This document shows, piece after piece, positions 8,954-17,039 of a DNA stretch of 64,000 nucleotides. Position 1 is the first letter of the stretch. Each line of letters starts with the position of its first letter. A program made the translations under genes and the position numbers. The notes beneath the pieces are model-generated. The model did not search any database, had not been told where the DNA came from, and saw nothing but the letters and a program-made list of their open reading frames with translations. The stretch comes from CALBPI01 sp039027435 (GTDB lineage: Bacteria; Pseudomonadota; Gammaproteobacteria; Steroidobacterales; Woeseiaceae), in assembly GCA_039027435.1 (NCBI GenBank), contig JBCCKF010000013.1:1-64000 (forward strand), written 5' to 3'.

Positions 8954-9825
8954 ATCAAATCCGCATTCTTCATGGCCGTGACGACCTGTTCATGATGTTC
9001 GTCAGCGAGCGTCACGAGCGGCGAGCGTATCGAACCGTCGCCAAAACCGAGCTTGTGCAGCGCCCACTTCACCGGAATGGGGTTCGACTCAACGAACATC
9101 GCTTCGTTCAATGCCGCCAGGCGCGCATCAATCAACTTCGCCTTTTTCTTCTTGCCGGAAATTGCCTTCTTGCACAAATCGCTCATCAGGGCCGGCGCAA
9201 CGTTACCGGTCACCGACACGACACCATGCCCCCCTCTCAGCATGAATTCACACCCGGTGAAATCATCGCCCGAGAAGAATCCGAATCCGGAGGGACATAC
9301 CGCCTGTTGCGCCGCCAGGCGACCCAGATCGCCAGTGGCGTCCTTGATCGCAACGATTCGCTCGTGCTGCGCCAACTCAGCCACCGTATCCGGGAGCATG
9401 TCGCCGACCGTTCTGCCCGGCACGTTGTAGAGCATGATCGGCTTGCTGACCGCATCCGCGATCGCCGTAAAGTGGTTCACCAGCCCGCGCTGCGGTGGCT
9501 TGTTGTAATAAGGCACCACCAGCAAGAACCCATCAACACCGTCGATATCGGTTGCCACCGACAGATCGACCGACTGACTGGTCGAGTTTGAGCCCGTGCC
9601 TGCAATGACCTGCATGCGCCCGGCGATCATCTCGACCGACCGCCCTACCAGGTCAGCATGCTCGTCGCGTGTCAGCGTGGCCGACTCTCCCGTCGTCCCG
9701 CCGATCACCAAACCGTCGGTGCCGGAGCTCGCGTGCCAGTCGATCAGTCGTTTGAGCGTCGCATAATCAATGCCACCACCGGCCTCGAAAGGCGTGATGA
9801 GCGCGACTAGACTGCCTGAAAACAT
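8950..9825 (-). CDS. dapA: 4-hydroxy-tetrahydrodipicolinate synthase
   Basis: DapA (291 residues, normal length) condenses pyruvate with L-aspartate semialdehyde in the cytoplasm, the first committed step to diaminopimelate and lysine. It is a TIM-barrel Schiff-base aldolase. Visible motifs are the pyruvate-binding GGTTGESATL near residue 43, the catalytic Tyr in LYNVPGRT near 133 and the Schiff-base Lys in VAIKDATGDL near 161. It is transcribed divergently from gcvR across 123 bases, an arrangement also seen in E. coli, and is followed by an overlapping small lipoprotein gene. Confidence 0.98.
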   Translation of the reverse strand: MFSGSLVALITPFEAGGGIDYATLKRLIDWHASSGTDGLVIGGTTGESATLTRDEHADLVGRSVEMIAGRMQVIAGTGSNSTSQSVDLSVATDIDGVDGFLLVVPYYNKPPQRGLVNHFTAIADAVSKPIMLYNVPGRTVGDMLPDTVAELAQHERIVAIKDATGDLGRLAAQQAVCPSGFGFFSGDDFTGCEFMLRGGHGVVSVTGNVAPALMSDLCKKAISGKKKKAKLIDARLAALNEAMFVESNPIPVKWALHKLGFGDGSIRSPLVTLADEHHEQVVTAMKNADLI

Positions 9826-9872
9826 GCGGGGCTCCGGAAATTCAAGCCGGCAAGTTTAATCGCACGGATCAC

Positions 9873-9901
9873 TTCGCGGCAAGCGGGAATAGGCGTACAA
9901 T
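9873..9901 (+). promoter_or_regulatory. Candidate promoter of gcvR-bcp
   Basis: TTCGCG (9873-9878) and TACAAT (9896-9901, 5 of 6) are separated by 17 bases, giving a predicted start near 9908, about 40 bases before the gcvR ATG. The -35 is weak. Confidence 0.35.
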
Positions 9902-9948
9902 CAAGGGTTTCCCCGATCTGGCGGCCCCTCACCGCCGCCCCAGAATTT

Positions 9949-10479
9949 ATGTCACAACTGATTGTTATTTCGGCCGTCGGCGCGGACCGAACCGGTGTGG
10001 TTCATGACCTCTCGCAAGTGGTGCTGAAGAACGACGGCAACATCCTCGAAAGCCGTATGGTCAATCTCGGCAGCGAGTTCGCGATGTTGCTGCTGGTCTC
10101 CGGCCACTGGCACACCATCGGCAAGCTGGAATCCGCCCTCGACGCCTTCGGCGAGACAGCCGACCTGTCGATCAGCGTGCGCAAGACCACTCGCAAGAGC
10201 GAAGCGGAACCCGAAATCCCTTATGCCGTGGATATCGTCTGCCTCGACCAGGAAGGCATCGTCTACAACGTGTCGGGCTTCTTTAGCTCACGCAACGTCG
10301 GCATCGGCGAGTTCAACACGCGCAGCTACCCGGCGGCCCACACCGGCGCGCCAATGTTCAGCGTCCAGGCCACGGTCCATATCCCGGCCAGCATGGGCAT
10401 CGCGCCACTGCGTGAAGAGTTCATGCAGTTCTGCGACCACATGAACATCGACGGCATTCTCGAACCCATCAAAGTCTAA
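9949..10479 (+). CDS. gcvR: GcvR-like ACT-domain regulator of the glycine cleavage system
   Basis: Protein of 176 residues built of two ACT domains: the first begins LIVISAVGADRTGVVHDLSQ (residues 4-23), the second DIVCLDQEGIVYNVSGFFS (about 91-109). ACT domains bind small ligands such as amino acids. In E. coli, GcvR binds the activator GcvA and, in response to glycine, prevents activation of gcvTHP. The order dapA / gcvR-bcp matches that family context. No gcv genes lie in this window. There is no clear Shine-Dalgarno sequence before the ATG. Bcp starts 13 bases after its stop, so the two are probably cotranscribed. Confidence 0.85.
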   Translation: MSQLIVISAVGADRTGVVHDLSQVVLKNDGNILESRMVNLGSEFAMLLLVSGHWHTIGKLESALDAFGETADLSISVRKTTRKSEAEPEIPYAVDIVCLDQEGIVYNVSGFFSSRNVGIGEFNTRSYPAAHTGAPMFSVQATVHIPASMGIAPLREEFMQFCDHMNIDGILEPIKV

Positions 10480-10492
10480 GGAGGACACCCCC

Positions 10493-10969
10493 ATGGCAGG
10501 ACCTGCACTCAACCGCGTCGTCAAGGATTTCAAGGCGCCGGCGACCAGCGAAACCGAAGTACAGCTCAAGGCGCTGCGCGGCAAACAGGTGGTGCTCTAC
10601 TTCTATCCCAAAGACAACACCCCGGGCTGCACCAACGAGAGCAAGGATTTTTCTTCGCTGAACAGTAAGTTTAAGCGTGCCAACACGGTCATCTTTGGTA
10701 TATCGCGAGACTCGATTGCATCTCATGAGAAGTTCAAGGCGAAGTTTGAGATGCCGTTTGAGCTGATTTCGGACGCGGACGAAGCACTGTGCGGGTACTT
10801 CGACGTGATCAAGGAAAAGAACATGTACGGGAAGAAGGTGATGGGTATCGAGCGCTCCACATTTTTGATCGATGCCGATGGCAAACTTCGCGAAGAATGG
10901 CGTAAGGTGAAAGTGCCTGGTCATGCTGATGCGGTGCTGGAAGCCGCAAAAGCACTGAACAAGGGCTGA
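10493..10969 (+). CDS. bcp: Thioredoxin-dependent peroxiredoxin, Bcp/PrxQ type
   Basis: Protein of 158 residues that reduces hydrogen peroxide and organic peroxides in the cytoplasm. The AhpC/TSA thioredoxin fold carries the peroxidatic Cys in DNTPGCTNES (near residue 43) and the conserved LYFYPKD strand before it. In the common alpha-type Bcp a resolving Cys follows five residues later; here that position is not Cys, and the only other Cys seen is in ALCGYFD near 97. A strong ribosome binding site, AGGAGG, precedes the ATG by 8 bases. It follows gcvR, as in E. coli and Pseudomonas. Confidence 0.95.
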   Translation: MAGPALNRVVKDFKAPATSETEVQLKALRGKQVVLYFYPKDNTPGCTNESKDFSSLNSKFKRANTVIFGISRDSIASHEKFKAKFEMPFELISDADEALCGYFDVIKEKNMYGKKVMGIERSTFLIDADGKLREEWRKVKVPGHADAVLEAAKALNKG

Positions 10970-11007
10970 TGCGGAACACACTGAGCGGATGAGGGTCTGA
11001 ACTCCTG

Positions 11008-12495
11008 ATGCAAGCGATTCGCACACTGCTGACTATCCTCGGCGCGGCCCTATTGGTTGCGCTCGCAGGCAGCGCTGCGCCTGACGCCAACGCACAGGAC
11101 TTCGAGCTGCCGAATATCGGCAGCCCGGCCGACGCCCTGCTGCCGCGCAATGAAGAGGCCCGGATCGGCCGCCAGATGATGCGCATGTTCTATGCGCGCG
11201 ACATGGTCGTCGATGACCCCGAGTTGACGGAATACATCAATGCGCTCGGCAACGAACTCGTCGGCCACGCCAACAATGGCGACTACAGTTTCGAATTCTT
11301 CGTGGTCGCAGACCCTTCAGTCAACGCGTTCGCGCTGCCAGGTGGTTTCATCGGCGTGCACACTGGCTTGATCCAGCTCACCCGCGGTGAGGACGAACTG
11401 GCGAGTGTGCTCGCGCACGAAATCGCCCACGTCACACAACGTCACATCGCGCGCACGATCCACGACAACTCGAGAGCGAGCATACTGACGATGGCGGCGA
11501 TGCTCGGTGCGATTGCGCTGTCCGCGGCCACCGGCGCCGGTGGCGAGGTGATTGAGGGCGCGATTGCGACCACGCAGGCTGTGTCAGTGCAGAGCCAGAT
11601 CAACTTCACACGCGGATACGAGTACGAAGCGGACCGTGTCGGCATCAACACGCTCGCGCAGGCCGGTTTCCAGGCCTACGCGATGGCCGACTTTTTCGCG
11701 AGAATGGGCAAACGCACCAACAGCTCTTTGAATACCAGCCTCGACCAGTTCGAGTATTTGCGAACCCACCCGGTGTCCAGCTCTCGAACCGCCGAAGCCA
11801 AGGCGCGCGCCCGCACCATGCGACCAGTGAATCCGCGCGAAGACAGTGTGAGCTACGGCTTGATGAAGGCCCGCACGCACGCGCTGTTTAGCGACTCAAC
11901 GGCCATTGCACTCGCCTACTTCAATGCGGAAACCGATGCGAGTCTTTACGGTCGTGGACTGGTCGCACTCGCCGAAGACAAGCCGTTCGACGCGGTGGAG
12001 ATCTTCGAAGAGCTGATTGAAGACCAGAAAGAAGTGATTCCGTATCACATCGCGCTCGCACAGGCGTTGGTCGCCGCCGATGACCTTCCAAGAGCGCTCG
12101 ACACACTCGCCAAAGCGCAAGAGCTCTTCCCACGTAACGTGCCGCTGACGATTCGTTACGCCACGATTCTTCTGGATGCGGGCCGCGCTGAGCAGGCACA
12201 TGCCCTGCTCCTGGACCTCCTCAACAATGTGCCTCCGACACCCGAGCAAGTGCGCCTGATCGCACGTGCTGCGATCGACTCGGGCCAGACTGCAGAGGCG
12301 CATTACTACATGGCCGAGTACAACATCATGACCGGCAATTTGGTGCAGGCAGTTATTCTTCTGCGTCGTGCATCCAGATTGGCTGGAGTAACGGATATCC
12401 AGAGAGCCAGATTTCTGGCGCGTGCAGACTTCGTCAGCAACTACCTATCCGAAGCACAAAGGCTCGAGGTTCGGCGCGACCGTGGCTCTTCCTGA
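11008..12495 (+). CDS. bepA: Periplasmic M48 metalloprotease/chaperone with TPR repeats (BepA)
   Basis: Protein of 495 residues with a signal peptide (about 1-30, ending DANAQ). The M48 peptidase domain has the zinc motif HEIAH near 138 and the downstream Glu ligand in YEYEADRVGI near 207. The C-terminal 200 residues are TPR-like helical repeats (ALVAADDLPRALDTLAKAQE and similar). BepA assists maturation of the outer-membrane LPS transporter LptD and degrades stalled outer-membrane proteins. A position downstream of bcp is common in gammaproteobacteria. It is followed 33 bases later by mlaA, another envelope-integrity gene. Confidence 0.93.
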   Translation: MQAIRTLLTILGAALLVALAGSAAPDANAQDFELPNIGSPADALLPRNEEARIGRQMMRMFYARDMVVDDPELTEYINALGNELVGHANNGDYSFEFFVVADPSVNAFALPGGFIGVHTGLIQLTRGEDELASVLAHEIAHVTQRHIARTIHDNSRASILTMAAMLGAIALSAATGAGGEVIEGAIATTQAVSVQSQINFTRGYEYEADRVGINTLAQAGFQAYAMADFFARMGKRTNSSLNTSLDQFEYLRTHPVSSSRTAEAKARARTMRPVNPREDSVSYGLMKARTHALFSDSTAIALAYFNAETDASLYGRGLVALAEDKPFDAVEIFEELIEDQKEVIPYHIALAQALVAADDLPRALDTLAKAQELFPRNVPLTIRYATILLDAGRAEQAHALLLDLLNNVPPTPEQVRLIARAAIDSGQTAEAHYYMAEYNIMTGNLVQAVILLRRASRLAGVTDIQRARFLARADFVSNYLSEAQRLEVRRDRGSS

Positions 12496-12528
12496 GTCAA
12501 TCCGAGCGCACATCACAAGGCATCACGA

Positions 12529-13287
12529 ATGAAAACGACAGGGAATAGATGGGGCCTGTGTCTCGTTGCACTGGCGGGACTAGCGCTCGCAGGCTGCGCG
12601 AGCACCGGTGAAAAGGTATCGATGGGCGACCCGTGGGAGCCCTACAACCGCCGCATGAACAGCTTTAACAATGGCGTGGATCGGGTGCTGCTAAAGCCGC
12701 TTGCCAAGGGCTACAAGTTCATCACACCCGACCCGGTCGAACGCGGTGTCTCTAACGTGTTTTCCAACCTCAGAACGCCGATCAGCATCGTGAACAATCT
12801 CCTGCAGGGCAAACCCACCTCGGCGTTGTCTGAAACCGGTCGACTGGTCGTCAACTCGACAATTGGGCTCGCCGGCATATTCGATCCTGCCAGCGCCATG
12901 GGGCTCGACAAAAAGAGCGAAGACTTTGGTCAGACCATGGCCGTTTGGGGCGTACCGAGTGGGCCCTATTTCGTACTGCCGTTCTGGGGACCATCGACGG
13001 TAAGAAGCGCCGTGGGATTGGTACCTAACCAGCTCGTTCACGGTCGAAACTTCTTCGAGACCGGCGTACGCGACAAGCTGCTGATTAGCGAAATCATTAC
13101 CGGTCGTGCATCGATCCTGGCGCTCGACAGCCAGATTGCAGCGTCCAACGATCCTTACATCTTCCTTCGAGAAGCCTACTTACAGAATCGAAACTTCGTC
13201 ATTTACGACGGGAACCCGCCGATCGAAGAAGACGAATTTGAGGATGATTTCGACGAAGATCTGGACAGCTTCGACGACGATCTTTGA
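12529..13287 (+). CDS. mlaA: Outer-membrane lipoprotein MlaA (VacJ)
   Basis: Protein of 252 residues. A lipoprotein signal ends LAGC (Cys 23). The MlaA domain follows, with the family signature DPWEPYNRRMNSFN (about 34-47) and GVPSGPYFVLPFWGPST near 141. MlaA sits in the outer membrane with porins and removes phospholipids from the outer leaflet, passing them to MlaC and the MlaFEDB complex. The last 20 residues are almost all Asp/Glu/Phe, an acidic tail not found in the E. coli protein. It ends 3 bases from the end of mlaB on the opposite strand, so both halves of the pathway are neighbours but separate transcription units. Confidence 0.96.
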   Translation: MKTTGNRWGLCLVALAGLALAGCASTGEKVSMGDPWEPYNRRMNSFNNGVDRVLLKPLAKGYKFITPDPVERGVSNVFSNLRTPISIVNNLLQGKPTSALSETGRLVVNSTIGLAGIFDPASAMGLDKKSEDFGQTMAVWGVPSGPYFVLPFWGPSTVRSAVGLVPNQLVHGRNFFETGVRDKLLISEIITGRASILALDSQIAASNDPYIFLREAYLQNRNFVIYDGNPPIEEDEFEDDFDEDLDSFDDDL

Positions 13288-13290
13288 GCG

Positions 13291-13611
13291 CTAGAGGAAT
13301 CCCTTCCAGCGCTCGCCCGCTTCGAGGAGCCCCTCTACCTCGCTAATCGCGGCGATGTTGAGCAGCTTCTCGGGCGTATTCTCATAGATCATCTCGCGAA
13401 CACTGTGGTTCGCCCAGGTGACCCATTCAATCAGTAGCGCGAGCCCTGCACTGTCCGAGTCGGTAATACCGGACAGATCGACGACGATTCGGCTGTGTGG
13501 TTCGAACAGCTTGGTCGCACGATCCAGCAGCGCACCGACCGAATCGAAGGTCAACGGACCTTCGATCGAAAAAGTGCCCTCTTCATCGCCTTCAGCGATT
13601 GTCGCTCGCAT
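13291..13611 (-). CDS. mlaB: STAS-domain protein MlaB
   Basis: Protein of 106 residues, a single STAS domain with the conserved segment VDLSGITDSDSAGLALLIEW (about 45-64), whose Ser/Asp loop contacts the ATPase in the known complex. MlaB binds MlaF on the cytoplasmic face and is needed for assembly and activity of the MlaFEDB phospholipid transporter. Its start overlaps the mlaC stop by one base. It is the last gene of the operon. Confidence 0.93.
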   Translation of the reverse strand: MRATIAEGDEEGTFSIEGPLTFDSVGALLDRATKLFEPHSRIVVDLSGITDSDSAGLALLIEWVTWANHSVREMIYENTPEKLLNIAAISEVEGLLEAGERWKGFL

Positions 13612-14255
13612 CAGGCAGCCTCGTCGTCTTCCTGTGTCGATCCGGCTTCCGCTTCGAGACGCTCAATCACAGCGTCGAGGCTGGTCTTCTTGATCTCGGA
13701 ATCAATCTCAGCCCGGAAGTTTCGGATGTAGCTGATGCCGTCAATCGAAACATCGAAAACTTGCCAGCCCGCATCGCCGCGTTTGACCATCCGATACTCG
13801 ACCGCGACCGCGCTGCCGTCGTCCAGCGTGACCTCCGTGTACACCTGCGCTTTGTTGTCCGACAACTTGCCACGCTCCGGTAGCACCTTCAGTCGATCTT
13901 CCTGGAACTCCAGGATCCCGGTCGCGTAACGCTGGAGCATCGCGCTGTAGAAGCCCTGAATGAACCGGCGCTTCTGCTCATTGCTCGCATCGCGCCAGTG
14001 GCGCGCCAGCACGAGACGACCGGCGTAGTTGCGGTCGAACCTCGGCGCTAGCAGCTCGTCGACCCACTTAATCAACGCCGCTTCGTCTTCGAGGTAGAGC
14101 TCCCGGTTCTCTGCCAGACCTGCCTTGATGTCCTCGATCGCGGCATCGACCACGTCCATCGGCGTGCCCTCTTCCTGCGCCATCGCGGGAGCAACAAAGC
14201 CAACGGCAAGGATCAGTGCAGCCAGTGTTGAAACGGGTTTCCAAAGTGTGTTCAT
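13611..14255 (-). CDS. mlaC: Periplasmic phospholipid carrier MlaC
   Basis: I place the start at ATG 14255 (214 residues) because it leads directly into a normal signal peptide (about 1-26, ending AMAQ) and has TGGA about 7 bases upstream. In-frame starts at 14267 (ATG) and 14300 (TTG) would only add a charged extension. The mature protein is the Tol_Tol_Ttg2/MlaC domain (YAGRLVLARHWRDASNEQK, VDVSIDGISYIRNFR-like segment VFDVSIDGISYIRNFRA). MlaC ferries phospholipids across the periplasm between MlaA and MlaD. The C-terminus is acidic. Confidence 0.93.
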   Translation of the reverse strand: MNTLWKPVSTLAALILAVGFVAPAMAQEEGTPMDVVDAAIEDIKAGLAENRELYLEDEAALIKWVDELLAPRFDRNYAGRLVLARHWRDASNEQKRRFIQGFYSAMLQRYATGILEFQEDRLKVLPERGKLSDNKAQVYTEVTLDDGSAVAVEYRMVKRGDAGWQVFDVSIDGISYIRNFRAEIDSEIKKTSLDAVIERLEAEAGSTQEDDEAA

Positions 14256-14319
14256 GATTATGTCCATTATTGATCTATGTCGTGCGATCTCGCTTTTCAA
14301 GACGACGCTAGATGTTTGA

Positions 14320-14781
14320 CTAGTCTCCGCCGCCAGCGTTCACCAGGAATTTGCCGATCAGGTTCTCAAGGACGATGGCAGACTGGGTGAATTCGAGCTC
14401 GCTGCCCTCTTCGAGATATATGTCCGACCCACCGGGTTGCAACCCAACGTACTGCGAGCCCAGTAGTCCTGCGGTCAGGATGCTGGCGTCGCTATCTTCC
14501 GGCAGCTCGTCGTATCGGGCATCGATTCGCAGCACGACCAACGCATCGAACTGTTCAGGGTCAAACTCGATGGATTGGACACGACCGATTTTCACGCCGG
14601 CCATGGCCACCGGCGATCGCACTTTAAGCCCGCCGATGTTGTCGAAGTGTGCCGTGACGTCGTAGTAGCCATCATCGAAGCTCTGAAGGTTCGCTGTCTG
14701 CGTGGTCAGGAAAAACAACGCGGCAAAACCCAGCAACACAAATGCGCCTGTACCGATTTCAACTGATCTTGTCTGTTGCAT
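14320..14781 (-). CDS. mlaD: MCE-domain substrate-binding protein MlaD
   Basis: Protein of 153 residues: one N-terminal transmembrane helix (about 10-27, GTGAFVLLGFAALFFLTT) and one MCE domain with GGLKVRSPVAMAGVKIGRV (about 49-67) and the loop GLLGSQYVGLQPGG near 105. MlaD hexamers anchor in the inner membrane and form the lipid tunnel of the MlaFEDB complex. It lies 10 bases after mlaE. The domain is of usual length. Confidence 0.96.
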   Translation of the reverse strand: MQQTRSVEIGTGAFVLLGFAALFFLTTQTANLQSFDDGYYDVTAHFDNIGGLKVRSPVAMAGVKIGRVQSIEFDPEQFDALVVLRIDARYDELPEDSDASILTAGLLGSQYVGLQPGGSDIYLEEGSELEFTQSAIVLENLIGKFLVNAGGGD

Positions 14782-14791
14782 AGCAACGTCC

Positions 14792-15556
14792 TCAATTAAT
14801 GGCGATTGCCGTAATCATGAAGTCAAAAATAAGCACCGTAACCGCCGAGATCACGACAGTTCGGGTGGTGGCCCTGCCGACACCTTCTGCAGTCGGCTGG
14901 CAGTTATAGCCTTCCCAGACCGCGATGAAGCTCGACGCAACGCCGAAGACAATACTCTTGATGATGCCTTCCCAGACATCGGCCTCCGCAACGCCCTGCT
15001 TCATCTCAGACCAGAATGCGCCCGAGTCGAGCCCCATCAACGGCACGCCGACCATGTACGCACCCAGAATGCCGATGCTTGTGAAAATCGCGACCAACAG
15101 CGGCATCGAAATCGCACCGCCAAGGAACCGGGGCACAGCGACGCGCACCACTGGGTCGATCGCCATCATCTCCATTGCCGAGAGCTGATCGGTGACCCGC
15201 ATCAGGCCGATCTCTGACGCCAGTGCGGTGCCCGCCCGACCCGCGAACAACAGCGCGGTAATCACAGGGCCCAGCTCTTTCATCAGAGCCAGCGCCGAGA
15301 ACGGTCCGACCTGATCCTCAGCACCGAAACGTGCGAGGTTCGAATACGACTGCAGGCCGATCACCGCGCCGACAAAAAAGCCGCACACCATAATCAAGAC
15401 CAGGGACAGTGCACCGGCGTTGTGCACCTGACGCGATACAAGCGAGGGTCTCAGCAGTACGCGCGGCGATTCCGCCAGCAGCCGGAAGAAAAACAGCTGC
15501 GACGCGCCGAAGGTGCGAACGAACCCACCAAATGTCGCCACTAAATCACGAATCAT
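14792..15556 (-). CDS. mlaE: Inner-membrane permease MlaE
   Basis: Start set at ATG 15556 (254 residues), which overlaps the mlaF stop by 11 bases; the longer frame to 15727 only covers mlaF in another frame. The protein is an MlaE/YrbE permease with about five to six hydrophobic helices. The family segments FVGAVIGLQ, ELGPVITALLFAGRAGTALA and GTMRVTEQIDAL-like IGLMRVTDQLSAMEMM are all present. It is the membrane core of the phospholipid ABC transporter. Confidence 0.96.
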   Translation of the reverse strand: MIRDLVATFGGFVRTFGASQLFFFRLLAESPRVLLRPSLVSRQVHNAGALSLVLIMVCGFFVGAVIGLQSYSNLARFGAEDQVGPFSALALMKELGPVITALLFAGRAGTALASEIGLMRVTDQLSAMEMMAIDPVVRVAVPRFLGGAISMPLLVAIFTSIGILGAYMVGVPLMGLDSGAFWSEMKQGVAEADVWEGIIKSIVFGVASSFIAVWEGYNCQPTAEGVGRATTRTVVISAVTVLIFDFMITAIAIN

Positions 15557-16385
15557 CTTGCGGGCTCTTGCTGATGCGACCGTCGTCGAACAACTGCGAG
15601 GCGTAGTCCTCGGCCGGGAAATGGAACGGCACCGGCCCGTCGGCCATGCCATGCATGAACTGACGCACCAGCTCCGACTGCGCGTTGTGCAGCTCATCCG
15701 GGCTGCCGCCCGCGGCCACCTTGCCATCCGAGATCAAATAGCTTGAGTCCGCGACCGAACTGATCTCCTGTACGTCGTGGCTCACGACGATTGAGGAGAT
15801 GCCCAGTGCATCGTTCATGCGCCGTACAAGACGCACGATCACACCCATGGATATGGGGTCGAGTCCAACAAATGGCTCGTCGTAAATCAGAATTTTGGGG
15901 TCGGTCGCCATCGCGCGCGCCAGAGCGACGCGGCGCGCCATGCCGCCCGACAGCTCCTGCGGCTGCATGAATGCGGCACCCCGCAGCCCAACGGCATGCA
16001 GCTTGGTCAGCACGATGTGACGGATAAGTCGGTCCGGCAGGTCGTAGTGTTCGCGCAACGGGAATGCCACGTTCTCAAAGACATCGAAGTCGGTCAGCAA
16101 CGCCCCGTTCTGGAACAGCATGCCGATGCGGCGGCGCAAACTGTAAAGCCCTGGCCGACGCAGCTGGTCCAGCCACTCGCCATCGACCCGGATGCGCCCT
16201 TTATCTGGCACCAGCTGACCTGTGATCAGACGCAGCAGCGTGGTCTTGCCGGTGCCGCTCGGGCCCATGATCGCTGTGACCTCACCGCGGCGAATCGCGA
16301 GGTTCAGGCCTTTGAAAATCTCACGAGATCCCCGCGCGTAGTGCAGGTCCTCGATCTCGACTACATTGTCAGACTGCATATTCAT
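15546..16385 (-). CDS. mlaF: Phospholipid ABC transporter ATPase MlaF
   Basis: ABC ATPase driving phospholipid transport at the inner membrane. Walker A GPSGTGKTT, signature LSGGMARRVALARA, Walker B ILIYDEPF and the switch His in VVSHD are all visible. I chose ATG 16385 (279 residues), since family members have only about 10 residues before the first strand; ATG 16379 is nearly as likely, and the frame is open to ATG 16460. It is the first gene of mlaFEDCB and is divergent from the SUF operon regulator across about 186 bases. Confidence 0.95.
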   Translation of the reverse strand: MNMQSDNVVEIEDLHYARGSREIFKGLNLAIRRGEVTAIMGPSGTGKTTLLRLITGQLVPDKGRIRVDGEWLDQLRRPGLYSLRRRIGMLFQNGALLTDFDVFENVAFPLREHYDLPDRLIRHIVLTKLHAVGLRGAAFMQPQELSGGMARRVALARAMATDPKILIYDEPFVGLDPISMGVIVRLVRRMNDALGISSIVVSHDVQEISSVADSSYLISDGKVAAGGSPDELHNAQSELVRQFMHGMADGPVPFHFPAEDYASQLFDDGRISKSPQDDS

Positions 16386-16508
16386 ATCCGATGCCGTGCG
16401 CGGACCCAGCAACGATGTTGTATTTTGGAGACATTCGGCGCGGGCAAGCTGCGTACCCATCAGCTCTTGGCCTAACCATGTTTTGCATTATAGCAACACC
16501 CTCGACGG

Positions 16509-16538
16509 TTGCTGATCAGTTTTAAATGGGACTAAAAT
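16509..16538 (+). promoter_or_regulatory. Promoter of the SUF operon
   Basis: TTGCTG (16509-16514) and TAAAAT (16533-16538) are 18 bases apart, giving a predicted start near 16545, 27 bases before the regulator ATG. The -10 lies inside the palindromic operator, so a bound regulator would block RNA polymerase. Confidence 0.6.
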
Positions 16539-16544
16539 AGTCCC
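16528..16544. promoter_or_regulatory. IscR type-1-like (Rrf2) operator
   Basis: Perfect palindrome of 7-bp arms, GGGACTA-AAA-TAGTCCC. Its core GACTA-AAA-TAGTC matches the known centre of IscR type-1 sites (GACTA, A/T-rich centre, TAGTC). It starts 44 bases upstream of the Rrf2-family regulator gene and covers the -10 element, which is consistent with autorepression by the Fe-S form of that regulator. Confidence 0.75.
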
Positions 16545-16571
16545 CATTGACGATCCCGACGGGGAAGCGAC

Positions 16572-17039
16572 ATGTTCCGAATCAGCAAAATGACCGACTA
16601 CGGCACGCTTGTGCTGGCGCACCTCGCGGAAATGGGTGACCAGCCGACCGCTGCAAGCGAGATCTCCGGCCGCACGGGCCTTGGCGCAGCGACGGTCAGC
16701 AAACTCCTGAAATCGCTGGCTCGCGCGGGCCTGGTGACCGCACGTCGTGGTGCGACCGGCGGTTACCGACTGGCGCGCGGTCCTTCCGCGATCAGCGCGG
16801 CAGACATCATCGATGCGATCGAAGGGCCGGTCGCGATCACCGACTGCGCCGCTGATGGTCATAGTTGTGATCTGGAGGCGGTTTGCGGGCTCGGTTCTGC
16901 CTGGCAGCAAATCAACTCGAATATCCGCAAGGCGCTGCGCGAGATCAGTCTGACCGACTTGAAGGGCGAGCGGCCTATCCCCACTGAGATGCCACTGCTG
17001 CCTATGAAACAGATTCTGCATAAGGATGCTTTGCGATGA
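16572..17039 (+). CDS. Rrf2-family Fe-S-responsive regulator of the SUF operon
   Basis: Protein of 155 residues: an N-terminal winged helix (MTDYGTLVLAHLAE, then recognition region LGAATVSKLLKSLARAGLV) and three Cys in DCAADGHSCDLEAVCGLG (about 95-112). The Cys spacing (C-x6-C-x5-C) resembles the [2Fe-2S] ligand set of IscR (C-x5-C-x5-C). Family members sense Fe-S cluster status and repress cluster-assembly genes when clusters are abundant. A type-1-like operator lies in its promoter. Its stop overlaps the sufB start (ATGA), tying its expression to the SUF machinery. Confidence 0.93.
   Translation: MFRISKMTDYGTLVLAHLAEMGDQPTAASEISGRTGLGAATVSKLLKSLARAGLVTARRGATGGYRLARGPSAISAADIIDAIEGPVAITDCAADGHSCDLEAVCGLGSAWQQINSNIRKALREISLTDLKGERPIPTEMPLLPMKQILHKDALR

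Noticed and set aside
14702..15217. Open frame on + strand across mlaD/mlaE
   Set aside because: Antisense shadow of conserved mla genes with an Arg/His-rich translation.
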